From: DATDAH01 sp963792205 | Lineage (GTDB): Bacteria > Actinomycetota > Acidimicrobiia > Acidimicrobiales > DATDAH01 | Reading direction: 5' to 3' | NCBI GenBank assembly: GCA_963792205.1 | Contig: CAWBVI010000004.1 | Coordinates: 992,001-1,056,000 of the forward strand | DNA: 64,000 nt | Shown here: in pieces, positions 42,825 through 50,969 of the stretch | Layout: each line of letters opens with the position of its first letter | Numbering within the stretch: position 1 is the first letter of the stretch | Notes under the pieces: model-generated | Told to the model about the DNA's origin: nothing | Databases searched by the model: none | The model's input: only the letters and a program-made list of their open reading frames with translations | Position numbers and translations under genes: made by a program

Positions 42825-43682
42825 TCAGGCGGGAGAATCGCCCTCGTCGCCGGTGGCGTGGACGTAGGTCCACCCGAAGCGGCCCTTGATGCAGAGGTGG
42901 CCGCTCGTCACCTCGTGATCGGCCGGCGAGGTCACCTTCACGATCCGCTCGTCCTGGACGTGGAGCTCCAGGTTGCACCCCACACCGCAGTACGAGCACA
43001 CGGTGGTGGTCACCGTCTGTTCCTCGGGCTGCCAGTTCCCGGCCGCCCGGAGGTCGAACTCGGTGGTGAACTGCAGCGCGTTCGTGGGGCACACCCCGAT
43101 GCAGTTGCCGCAGTACACGCAGGCGGAGTCGGGGAGGGCGACGTCGAACTCGGTCGAGATGCGGGCGTCGAAGCCCCGTCCGCTGACCGCGATGGCGTAG
43201 GTGTGCTGGGCGTCGTCGCCACAGGCCTCCACGCACTTGTAGCAGAGGACGCACTTCTCGTAGTCCCGGATGTAGAGCTGGTCCTGGACCTTGACCTCCT
43301 CCTGCACCCGCTCGGCGGGGTGGTCCTCGGCGCCGTAGCGGTCGGGATCGGCGCCGTAGTGCTCGATCCAGGGCCCGAGGGCGTCGGCCTGGCTGAGGTC
43401 CACCCCCGAGCCGAGGAACTCCAGCACCAGCTTGCGGCTGTGGCGGACGCGGTCGGAGTCGGTGAGGACCACCATGCCCTCCTCGACCGGTCGCGAGCAC
43501 GCCGGGACCAGCGCCCGCGACCCCTCCACCTCCACCACGCACACCCGACAGACGTTGACGGGGGTGAGGTTGGGCGACCAGCAGATCGTCGGCGTCTCGA
43601 CCCCGGCGTCGGTCAGCGCGCCGAGGATCGTCGTGCCCTCCTCGACCTCGAGCTCGCGGTCGTCGGCCGTGAAGCGGATCAC
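42825..43682 (-). CDS. Formate dehydrogenase iron-sulfur protein (detached FdhA N-terminal domains)
   Basis: A 285-residue protein with three domains: a [2Fe-2S] ferredoxin (Cys34, 45, 48, 62), two [4Fe-4S] clusters (CVLCYKC...C, 144-154; CVYCGNC...C, 188-198), and a [4Fe-4S] molybdopterin-oxidoreductase head (Cys229, 232, 236, 264) ending GRFGWTYVH. In FdsA/FdhF-type enzymes all this precedes the Mo domain in one chain; here the chain stops and the Mo domain is a separate gene upstream. The His-Cys cluster motif between the first two domains is absent. The GTG start overlaps the NuoEF-like stop (GTGA). Confidence 0.87.
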   Translation of the reverse strand: MIRFTADDRELEVEEGTTILGALTDAGVETPTICWSPNLTPVNVCRVCVVEVEGSRALVPACSRPVEEGMVVLTDSDRVRHSRKLVLEFLGSGVDLSQADALGPWIEHYGADPDRYGAEDHPAERVQEEVKVQDQLYIRDYEKCVLCYKCVEACGDDAQHTYAIAVSGRGFDARISTEFDVALPDSACVYCGNCIGVCPTNALQFTTEFDLRAAGNWQPEEQTVTTTVCSYCGVGCNLELHVQDERIVKVTSPADHEVTSGHLCIKGRFGWTYVHATGDEGDSPA

Positions 43683-45384
43683 GCCGCGCCCACCAGGCCG
43701 AGGGCCAGGGCCGAGCGGACCGCGCCGGTTGCCGTGTGGCCGAGGCCGCAGATGGAGGCGTCGGTCATCGCCGCCGCCATCTCGTCGAGGAGCTCTCGTC
43801 GGCCGGCGGACAGCTCACCGCGGTCGCGCATCTGCACCATCGTCTCGTGGACCCGGACGGTACCGACGCGGCAGGGCACGCACTGACCGCACGACTCGTG
43901 GCGGAAGAACTCGGCGATGCGCACGACCACGTCGGTGAGGTCGACCGAGCGTGTCGAAGGCCATGACGACCCCGGAGCCGAGGGTGGCCCCGGCCGCCCG
44001 GGTGTCCTCCAGCGTGAGCGGCAGCCCGAGGGCGTCGGGTCCGACGAAGACCCCGGCCGCCCCGCCCAACAGGACGGCGGCCAGGTCGCCCGTGACCCCG
44101 CCCGCGAGGTCGAGCAGCGCACCCAGGGTGATGCCGAACGGCACCTCGTAGACGCCCGGCCGACCCACCCGGCCGGACAGGCAGAACAGGCGGGTGCCCG
44201 GCGACTGCTCGGTGCCCACCGCGCGGTAGGCCTCCGGTCCGTCGACCAGGATCGGGAGCACGTTGAGCAGGGTCTCGGGGTTGTTGATGGCCGTGGGCTG
44301 GCCGAACAGGCCGTGGGTGGTCGGGAACGGCGGCTTGTTGCGGGGCTCGCCCCGGAAGCCTTCGATGGAGTTGAAGAGGGCGGTCTCCTCACCGCAGATG
44401 TAGGCCCCAGCCCCGCGCCGGACCTCGACGTCGAAGGCCGCCCAGCCAGCCGGCGGCACCGGCCTGGGCCACGGCGGCCTCGACCCGGCCCGCGGCTTCG
44501 GGGTACTCGCCCCGCACGTACACCCAGGCCTCCCTCGCGTCCACGGCCTCGGCGGCGATCACCGTCGCCTCGAGCAGGGCGAAGGGATCCCGCTCCAGGA
44601 GCGTCCGGTCCTTGAACGTGCCCGGCTCGGACTCGTCGGCGTTGACCACCACGTGCTTGCGGTCGCCGGGCGCGTCACGCACCGCTCGCCACTTGACCCC
44701 GGTGGGGAACGCCGCCCCACCGCGGCCCGACAGGCCGGCGTCGGTGATGGCGGCGATCACGGCGTCCGGGCCGATCTCCCGCGCCCGGGCGAGCGCTGTG
44801 CCCCCACCCGCGTCCCGATACGAGTCGAGGCGCGACGGGTCGACCACGCCGACGCGGTGGAGCAGGCGCAGGCCGGGATCTCCCGCCTGCGGGAGGGTGA
44901 ACGGCGAGGGCGGCCCCAGCCGCTCGGGGGTGCCCCGGCGCTGGGTGAAGGACGCCGGCGCCTGCTCGCACCGGCCGAGGCAGGGCGAGTCGTGGGCCAC
45001 GGTGCCTTCGGGCACGGCTGCCGAGCCGGCGGTGATGCGGCAGGCGGGATCCACGCAGACCCACGTGGTCGCCCCTTCATGGGTGGGTTCGGTGGTGCGG
45101 AGCAGGTCGTAGAACGTGGCCACGCCGTACGCCTCGGCCGGCGGCACCTGGAGGCGGTCCGCCACGTGGTTCAGCCCGCCGGGGCTGATCCAGCCCACCT
45201 CCTCCTGCAGCGCGATCAGGGTGGGGAGCAGGAGGTGGCGGCGCTCGAGGCGACGGGTGCGGCCACTGCGCACCAGCCGCTCGTCCTCGACGACCACGAC
45301 CGGCCCGACGTCACCGAGGACGGCGTCGACGGTGTCCCGCTCGATCTCGGACGGACGATCCGGTCCGATGAAGAGGTCAGCCAT
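43679..45384 (-). pseudogene. Fused NuoE-NuoF diaphorase subunit of formate dehydrogenase, two frameshifts
   Basis: A fusion of a NuoE-type [2Fe-2S] domain (C-VDPA-C and SPCLGRC) with a NuoF-type flavoprotein (FMN loop SGRGGAAFPTGVKW, NAD region GAYICGEETALFNSIEG, [4Fe-4S] SCGQCVPCRVGT plus SICGLGHT). It transfers formate electrons to NAD+, like FdsG-FdsB. The frame breaks at about 44443-44450 and again at about 43946-43952, each looking like one extra base, with intact sequence around. The ATG at 45384 begins MADLFIG. An upstream GTG at 45456 overlaps the fdhA stop but would translate the dispersed leader element. Confidence 0.85.
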
Positions 45385-45456
45385 CCGGCTCCAGCTCCGC
45401 TCGCTCACGAGCGAACGGTTGGCCTCGCACTCGGACGCTCGCTTCGTGTCGCTCAC
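45385..45456 (-). repeat. Dispersed leader element, copy 2
   Basis: On the minus strand this 72-base segment starts GTGAGCGACACG, overlapping the fdhA stop, and ends GCGGAGCTGGAGCCGG directly before the NuoEF-like ATG. The last 16 bases are identical to those before the ABC transporter start at 11201. It contains near-palindromic GCTCGTGAGCGAGC. It could be read in frame as a 24-residue N-terminal extension (starting MSDTKRASEC). Confidence 0.5.
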
Positions 45457-47375
45457 ACGCCGATCTTGTCAACTCTGATCGCCGCGGCCTTGAACTCGCT
45501 CGTCCCCGACCTCGGGTCCCAAGCGTCGTTGGTGAGCACGTTGGCGTCGACCAGCTCGGGGAAGTGGAAGGTGGTGAAGGTGAGGCCCACGGGCAGGTCG
45601 GGTTGGACCCGCACCGACATCTCGACCGCACCCCGCGGCGAGGTGACCAGGACCCGCTCCCCGTCCACCACCCCCAGGTGCTCGGCGTCGGCGGGGTTCA
45701 CGTCGAGGGCGTCCCCGTAGCGGATGGGCGACGCGAAGTCGCCGGACTGCACCCCGGTGTTGAACGAATCGAGGGCCCGGCCGGTGGTGAGGCGCAGCGG
45801 GAACTCGGCGGACAGCTCCTCGACCGGTCCCGCGTGCTCGACCACGCTGAAGGGCGCCGGAGCCCGCCCGCCGAGATCGGGCTCCCACAACCAGCCGTGG
45901 AGGAAGGGGCTGCCCGGGTGGTCTTCGGTGGGGCAGGGCCACTGGAGGCCGCCCTCGGCGTCGAGGCGGGCATAGGACATGCCGGCGTGCATCGGCGAGA
46001 GGGAGCGCAGCTCGTCCCAGAGGTCCTCGGCCGAGGGGTCGCCCCAGGCGTAGCCCATGCGGCGGGCCAGCTCGCCGAGGATGGCGAGGTCGTCCCGGGC
46101 CTCCCCCGGCGGAGGCACCGCGGCCCGCACCCGTTGGACCCGGCGCTCGCTGGAGGTGACGGTCCCCTCGCCCTCCGCCCAGGCCGCGGTGGCGGGCAGG
46201 ACGACGTCGGCCATCTCGGCCGTCCGGGTCAGGAAGATGTCCTGGACGACGAGGTGGTCCAGGCCCTCGAGCAGGGCGCGGGCGTGCTCGACGTCGGCTT
46301 CGGAGTCGGCGGGGTTCTCGCCGATGACGTAGAGACCGGTCAGCTCGCCACGGCCCATCGCCTCGAACATCAGCGTCAGGTGCAGGCCCGGCTCCGGGTT
46401 GAGCGGGACCCCCCAGACGGCTTCGAACCGGGCCCGCGCCGCCTCGTCGGTCACGTCCTGGAAGCCGGGGAACTTGTTGGGCAGCGCGCCCATGTCGCCG
46501 CCCCCCTGCACGTTGTTCTGGCCCCGCAACGGCACCAGGCCCGAGCCCCAGCGGCCGACGTGGCCGGTGAGCAGGGCGAGGTTGCACAGGGCGACCACGT
46601 TGTCGACGGCGTTGTGGTGCTCGGTGATCCCGAGGGTCCACAGGATCTGGGCCTTGTCGGCCTCGCCGTACGCGTGGGCCAGCTCGCGGATGGCGCTCCG
46701 GGGCACGCCCGTCAGGGCCTCGGCCCGCGCGAGCGTGTAGGGCTCCACTGCGGCGGCGTAGTCGTCGTAGCCCTGGGTCGAGTGGGCGATGAACGCCGGA
46801 TCGGTCAGCCCGGCGTGGATCAGCTCCCGGCCGATGGCGTGGGCCAGGGCGATGTCGGTGCCCACGTCGAGCCCGAGCCACACGTCGGCGAACTTGGCCG
46901 ACGAGGTCCGGCGGGGGTCGACGCAGTAGAGGCGGGCGCCGTTGTCCACCCCGCGCAGGAGGTGGTGGAAGTAGATGGGGTGGGCTTCACGGGCGTTGCT
47001 GCCCCAGAGGACGATGACGTCGGCCTCCTCCACCTCCCGGTACGAGGAGGTGCCACCACCCGCTCCGAAGACTGTCGCCAGACCGACGACGGAGGGCGCG
47101 TGTCAGGTTCTGTTGCAGGAGTCGATGTAGTTCGACCCCAGCACGGTGCGGGCGAACTTCTGGGCCGCGAAGTTCACCTCGTTGGTGGCCTTGGAGCAGC
47201 TGAACAGGCCGATGCCGGTGGGGCCCTTGTCGTCGAGGACCCGGCGGAAGCCGGACGTGGCCCGGTCCAGGGCCTCCTCCCAGGTGGCCGGACGCAACCG
47301 GCCGTCGTCGCGGACGAGCGGGTGCTCCAGGCGGGCCCCCGTGGCTCGCCGGTCCCGGCGGTTGCGTCCCGGCAT
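45453..47375 (-). CDS. Formate dehydrogenase catalytic subunit, selenocysteine-containing (in-frame TGA)
   Basis: About 640 residues: the Mo-bis-PGD catalytic domain of an FdhA-type enzyme, oxidising formate to CO2. The frame is open throughout except for TGA at 47103-47105, codon 91. Context SCNRT-U-HAPSVVGLATVFG matches the selenocysteine site of E. coli FdhF (CARV-U-HGPSVAGL), so TGA is read as Sec, not stop. A SECIS-like hairpin follows. Both flanks are in the same frame and conserved (VIVLWGSNAREAHPIYFHH; GHVGRWGSGLVPLRGQNNVQGGGDMG). It lacks the N-terminal [4Fe-4S] domain, which is encoded at 42825-43682. The ATG follows fdhD by ten bases. Confidence 0.88.
47063..47094 (-). promoter_or_regulatory. 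Bacterial SECIS-like hairpin downstream of the Sec codon
   Basis: On the minus strand, outer stem CTCCG / CGGAG encloses inner stem GTCG / CGAC and an apical GTCTGG loop. The apical GGTCTG begins 18 nt after the TGA, the same distance as GGUCUG in the E. coli fdhF SECIS. Part of the match is forced by the conserved Gly-Leu codons, but the flanking pairing is not. It would recruit SelB with Sec-tRNA. Confidence 0.65.
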
Positions 47376-47385
47376 CGCGGCCACG

Positions 47386-48180
47386 TTACGTGGGCTCCGG
47401 CGCATAGAGGTTCAGGTCACCGTCGCGGGCGAAGCCGGCGAGCTGGAGCCCCGCCACGCGGGCCGTCTCCACCGCGAGGGCCGACGGTGCGCTCACGGCG
47501 ACCACCGCCGAGAACCCGGCCGCCCAGGCCTTCTGCACCATCTCGAACGAGGCCCGGCCGCTGACGAACAGGCCCAGCTCGGTGGCCGGGAGGGCGTCGT
47601 CGAGCAGCAGGCGGCCGACGACCTTGTCGACCGCGTTGTGGCGACCGATGTCCTCCCGCACGACGAGCGGCGTGCCGTCCCGGTCGAAGGCGGCCGCCGC
47701 GTGCACCGCCCCGGTGGCCGTGAAGAGCTCCTGGTCGGCGGGGGCTTTGGCCGCGGCGAGGGCGAGGACATCGAGCGGGAACGACGTCGTCGCCGGCAGG
47801 GGCGCCAGGCGCTCGGCCAGCTCGGCGAGCGATGCCGTACCGCAGAGCCCGCAGCTCGAGGTCGTGGCGGTCAGGCGGGGCGTCGGGGTCGGTGCTCGAC
47901 CGCCGGTCTCCACCGACACGGCATTGAACTCCGTCTCCGTCGCCGACCCGGTGCCGCAGTAGCGGCAGCGCAGCACCGGCGCGCCCGCCAGCAGGCCGTC
48001 GGTGAAGCAGAAGCCGACCGCGAGCTCGAAGTCGTTGCCCGGGGTCCGCATCGTCGTGGCGACGAGCGTGCCGTCGAGGTCGATGGCCATCGGCTCTTCG
48101 ACGATGAGCCGGTCCGGCACCCGCGACACCACACCGCCCCGCAACCGCTGGGTGAGCGTCGAGCTCGTGCGACCCGGCAC
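47386..48180 (-). CDS. fdhD: Formate dehydrogenase sulfurtransferase FdhD
   Basis: A 264-residue accessory protein that transfers sulfur from IscS/NifS to the molybdenum cofactor of formate dehydrogenase, required for activity. SCGLCG near residue 115 holds the catalytic cysteine pair. Family blocks EEPMAIDLDG, FCFTDGLL, REDIGRHNAVDKVVG, FVSGRASFEMVQKAW and SAPSALAVE are all present. An upstream pair RCRYCG is additional. The GTG at 48180 fits the family length. It is the first gene of the formate dehydrogenase operon, and a 20-bp palindrome lies 45 bp upstream. Confidence 0.93.
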   Translation of the reverse strand: MPGRTSSTLTQRLRGGVVSRVPDRLIVEEPMAIDLDGTLVATTMRTPGNDFELAVGFCFTDGLLAGAPVLRCRYCGTGSATETEFNAVSVETGGRAPTPTPRLTATTSSCGLCGTASLAELAERLAPLPATTSFPLDVLALAAAKAPADQELFTATGAVHAAAAFDRDGTPLVVREDIGRHNAVDKVVGRLLLDDALPATELGLFVSGRASFEMVQKAWAAGFSAVVAVSAPSALAVETARVAGLQLAGFARDGDLNLYAPEPT

Positions 48181-48225
48181 GCGGTGGAGGGTACCGCTCG
48201 AAAAGCAGGTCTTTGGCCCATGCCG

Positions 48226-48245
48226 ATCGGCCCGATCGGGCCGAT
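48226..48245. promoter_or_regulatory. Perfect 20-bp palindrome upstream of fdhD
   Basis: ATCGGCCCGATCGGGCCGAT equals its own reverse complement. It sits between the groEL terminator and fdhD, about 45 bp from the fdhD start, where an operator for the formate dehydrogenase operon would be expected. No regulator gene adjoins it. Confidence 0.45.
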
Positions 48246-48292
48246 TGGACGCTGGGGACCACCACCGGCTCACGATCGCGGGAACCTACGAA

Positions 48293-48322
48293 GAAAGCCC
48301 GGCCCCTCGGGGCCGGGCTTTC
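48293..48322 (-). terminator. Terminator after groEL
   Basis: GAAAGCCCGGCCCC / GGGGCCGGGCTTTC forms a long GC stem with a very small loop. On the minus strand it is followed by TTCGTAGG and includes a TTTCTT run. It ends groEL transcription, 25 bp after the stop, and insulates the divergently placed palindrome and fdhD region. Confidence 0.85.
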
Positions 48323-48346
48323 TCGCGTTCGCGGGGGGACGAGGAC

Positions 48347-49975
48347 TCAGAAGTCCATGTCGCCGCCACCGGGCATGGCGGGCTCGTCCTCGGGCTTGTC
48401 GGCGATGACCGCCTCGGTGGTCAGGAACAGCGCCGCGATGGACGCCGCGTTCTGCAGAGCCGAGCGGGTCACCTTGGCCGCGTCGATGACGCCGGCCTTG
48501 ACAAGGTCGACGTACTCGCCGGTGGCCGCGTTGAGGCCCTCGGCGGGGTTGTCGAGGCCCCGCACCTTCTCGACCACGACACCGCCCTCGTGGCCGGCGT
48601 TGACCGCGATCTGCTTCAGGGGCTCGGAGAGCGCCCGCAGGACGATCCGGGCGCCCGTGGCCTCGTCGTGCTCGCTCTTGTCGAGCTTCTTCACGACGGC
48701 CTCGACCGCCCCGGAGGCTCGCACCAGGGTCACGCCGCCACCGGTGACGACCCCCTCCTCGATGGCCGCCTTGGTGGTGCTGACGGCGTCCTCGATGCGG
48801 TGCTTCTTCTCCTTGAGCTCCACCTCGGTGGCCGCGCCGACCTTCAGGACGGCGACGCCGCCGGACAGCTTGGCCAGGCGCTCCTGGAGCTTCTCGCGGT
48901 CGTAGTCCGAGTCGGTGTTCTCGATCTCGTTCTTGATCTGCTGGATGCGGCCCTGGATGTCGGCCTCGGAGCCGCCACCCTCGACGACGGTGGTCTCGTC
49001 CTTGGTCACCACGATCTTGCGGGCCGAGCCCAGCAGGTCGAGCGTGGTGTTGTCGAGCTTGAGCCCGACCTCCTCGGAGATGACCTGGCCGCCCGTGAGG
49101 ATGGCCATGTCCTGCAGCATCGCCTTGCGGCGGTCGCCGAAGCCCGGGGCCTTGACGGCGACGGACTTGAAGGTGCCCCGGATCTTGTTGACGACCAGGG
49201 TGGCGAGAGCCTCGCCGTCGACGTCCTCGGCGATGATGACCAGCGGCTTGCCCGCCTGCATCACCTTCTCGAGCACGGCCAACATGTCCTTGACCGCCGA
49301 GATCTTGGACGAGACGAGGAGGATGTAGGGGTCCTCCAGCTCGGCCTCCATCCGGTCGGGGTCGGTCACGAAGTAGGGCGAGATGTAGCCCTTGTCGAAG
49401 CGCATGCCCTCGACCAGCTCCATGTCCATCCCGAAGGTCTGGGACTCCTCGACGGTGATGACCCCGTCCTTGCCCACCTTGTCGATGGCGTCGGAGATCA
49501 TCTGACCGATCTCCTCGTCGGCCGCGGAGATGGAGGCGACCTGGGCGACCTGGCCCTTGTCCTCGATCTCGACGGCCAGGTCGGCGATCTTGGCGACGGC
49601 GGCCTCGACCGCGGCCTCGATGCCCTTCTTGAGGCTCATCGGGTTGGCCCCGGCGGCGACGTTGCGCAAGCCCTCGTGGACCATGGCCCAGGCCAGCACC
49701 GTGGCGGTGGTGGTCCCGTCACCGGCGACGTCGTCGGTCTTCTTGGCCACCTCCTTCACCAGCTCGGCGCCGATCTTCTCGAAGGGGTCCTCGAGATCGA
49801 TCTCCTTGGCGATGGAGACGCCGTCGTTCGTGATGGTGGGGGCGCCCCACTTCTTCTCGAGCACGACGTTGCGGCCCTTGGGGCCGAGGGTGACGCGCAC
49901 CGCGTCGGCCAGCTTGTTCATGCCGTCTTCGAGACCCCGGCGGGCCTGCTCGTCGAAGGCGATGGTCTTTGCCAT
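48347..49975 (-). CDS. groL: Chaperonin GroEL
   Basis: A 542-residue 60-kDa chaperonin forming the ATP-driven folding chamber. The start MAKTIAFDEQARRGLEDGMN, the ATP site TLGPKGRNVVLEKKWGAPTITNDG, GDGTTTATVLA and C-terminal GGGDMDF are typical. groES is not adjacent, so this is probably one of two or more groEL copies, as in many actinobacteria. A CIRCE element upstream indicates HrcA repression and heat induction. A ribosome site GAGGGAGG precedes the ATG. Confidence 0.97.
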   Translation of the reverse strand: MAKTIAFDEQARRGLEDGMNKLADAVRVTLGPKGRNVVLEKKWGAPTITNDGVSIAKEIDLEDPFEKIGAELVKEVAKKTDDVAGDGTTTATVLAWAMVHEGLRNVAAGANPMSLKKGIEAAVEAAVAKIADLAVEIEDKGQVAQVASISAADEEIGQMISDAIDKVGKDGVITVEESQTFGMDMELVEGMRFDKGYISPYFVTDPDRMEAELEDPYILLVSSKISAVKDMLAVLEKVMQAGKPLVIIAEDVDGEALATLVVNKIRGTFKSVAVKAPGFGDRRKAMLQDMAILTGGQVISEEVGLKLDNTTLDLLGSARKIVVTKDETTVVEGGGSEADIQGRIQQIKNEIENTDSDYDREKLQERLAKLSGGVAVLKVGAATEVELKEKKHRIEDAVSTTKAAIEEGVVTGGGVTLVRASGAVEAVVKKLDKSEHDEATGARIVLRALSEPLKQIAVNAGHEGGVVVEKVRGLDNPAEGLNAATGEYVDLVKAGVIDAAKVTRSALQNAASIAALFLTTEAVIADKPEDEPAMPGGGDMDF

Positions 49976-50009
49976 TCGGGTGTCCTCCCTCGAGGATCGT
50001 TTTCTGCGG

Positions 50010-50036
50010 TTAGCACTCTCGCATGGAGACTGCTAA
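50010..50036 (-). promoter_or_regulatory. CIRCE element of groEL (HrcA operator)
   Basis: TTAGCACTC-N9-GACTGCTAA matches the consensus TTAGCACTC-N9-GAGTGCTAA with one mismatch in the second arm. It lies 35 bp upstream of the groEL start, where HrcA binding would block transcription until heat shock. Confidence 0.9.
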
Positions 50037-50103
50037 CAGCAAACCACGAGGGCACCGCGAATCGCAACACGGGGCGGCGGGAATCTCGGGCCGCCGCCGC
50101 GGA

Positions 50104-50493
50104 TCAGGCCTGGGCGTGCTCCCGGGCGAGGAGGACGTGGTCGACGGCGGCCAGGACCGTCTCGGTGTCGACCGGCCGCACGAGCTGGACCTCCGCCCGC
50201 AGCAGCATCGCCTCAGCGGCCGCGGCCGGGTCGTCATCCGGGCACACGGCAACGATGCCGGGGTGCGGGCCCGGGACCTCGTCCCGGAGGGTGCGGAGCA
50301 GGGCAATGCCCTTGTAGCCCTCGCTCACGTCGAGGACGACGACATCGGGGCGCCGGCTGCCGAGCAGGCCGGCCGCATCCCGGACCGAACCGGCGTCGAC
50401 GACGACGTGGCCGGCCGCAGCCAGAGCGACCCCGAGCTGCGCCCGGAGGCGGATGTCCCCGTCCGCGACGAGCACCCGACCGGTCCCTGTCAT
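50104..50493 (-). CDS. Receiver-domain (CheY-like) protein
   Basis: A 129-residue single-domain receiver. VLVADGD near the N terminus gives part of the acidic pocket, VVVLDVSEG the phosphorylatable Asp, and QLVRPVD the position of the conserved Lys, here Arg. Missing or altered pocket residues suggest weak or phosphorylation-independent signalling. It has no output domain and no adjacent kinase. The ATG at 50493 was chosen because the receiver fold starts there, although the frame is open far upstream through the CysO-like gene. Confidence 0.65.
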   Translation of the reverse strand: MTGTGRVLVADGDIRLRAQLGVALAAAGHVVVDAGSVRDAAGLLGSRRPDVVVLDVSEGYKGIALLRTLRDEVPGPHPGIVAVCPDDDPAAAAEAMLLRAEVQLVRPVDTETVLAAVDHVLLAREHAQA

Positions 50494-50549
50494 ACCCAGA
50501 AGATCGACGCTTGCGGGACCCGCCTTGATGAGCCGATCGGCCCAGCTGC

Positions 50550-50825
50550 CTAGCCCCCGGCCACGGCCGGGACGATGGAAACGGTTTCGCCGTCGGGGAC
50601 CGGGGTCTCGAGGCCGTCGAGGAAGCGGACGTCGTCGTCGGCGACGAAGACGTTGACGAAGCGGCGGAGCTTGCCGTCGTCGTCGAGGAGACGGTCCCGG
50701 AACCCGGGGTGGGCGGACTCGAGGCTCTCGAAGACCTCGCTCAGGGTGGCTCCGTCGACGTCGACCGAGGCGGCGCCACCGGTCAGCGTGCGCAGCGTCG
50801 TCGGCACCCGGATGGTCACGCTCAC
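50550..50825 (-). CDS. MoaD/ThiS-family sulfur carrier, CysO-like
   Basis: A 91-residue ubiquitin-like protein ending in the Gly-Gly tail needed for thiocarboxylation. RFVNVFVADDDVRFLDGLETPVPDGETVSIVPAVAGG closely resembles mycobacterial CysO, the sulfur donor for CysM-dependent cysteine synthesis, more than MoaD. cysM and mec are not next to it. Start is GTG with GAGAGGAGA upstream. Supplying sulfur to molybdopterin or another pathway remains possible. Confidence 0.85.
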   Translation of the reverse strand: MSVTIRVPTTLRTLTGGAASVDVDGATLSEVFESLESAHPGFRDRLLDDDGKLRRFVNVFVADDDVRFLDGLETPVPDGETVSIVPAVAGG

Positions 50826-50954
50826 GACAGGGTCTCCTCTCCCAGGGCGGCACCGAGGGCCGCCAGCGACGGATCGATGCTAACGGTGCGCCGCGAGCCG
50901 ACCACCGGGGCGGCGCGGGTTCCCGCTCACGGTCCCGTTGCGGGCGGTTCGCCC

Positions 50955-50960
50955 TACCGT
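50955..50960 (+). promoter_or_regulatory. -10 box (TACCGT) of gpgS
   Basis: TACCGT ends nine bases before the gpgS ATG with no Shine-Dalgarno sequence, so transcription probably starts at or just before the start codon. Confidence 0.35.
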
Positions 50961-50969
50961 TCGAGATCG

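Noticed and set aside
45384..45456. NuoEF start at the GTG overlapping the fdhA stop as the main call
   Set aside because: The extra 24 residues come from a repeated leader element; similarity begins after ATG 45384. Kept as a finding instead.
47103..47105. TGA in fdhA taken as a stop or a frameshift splitting the gene
   Set aside because: Both sides are in the same frame and the residue context matches the Sec position of known formate dehydrogenases; a SECIS-like hairpin follows.
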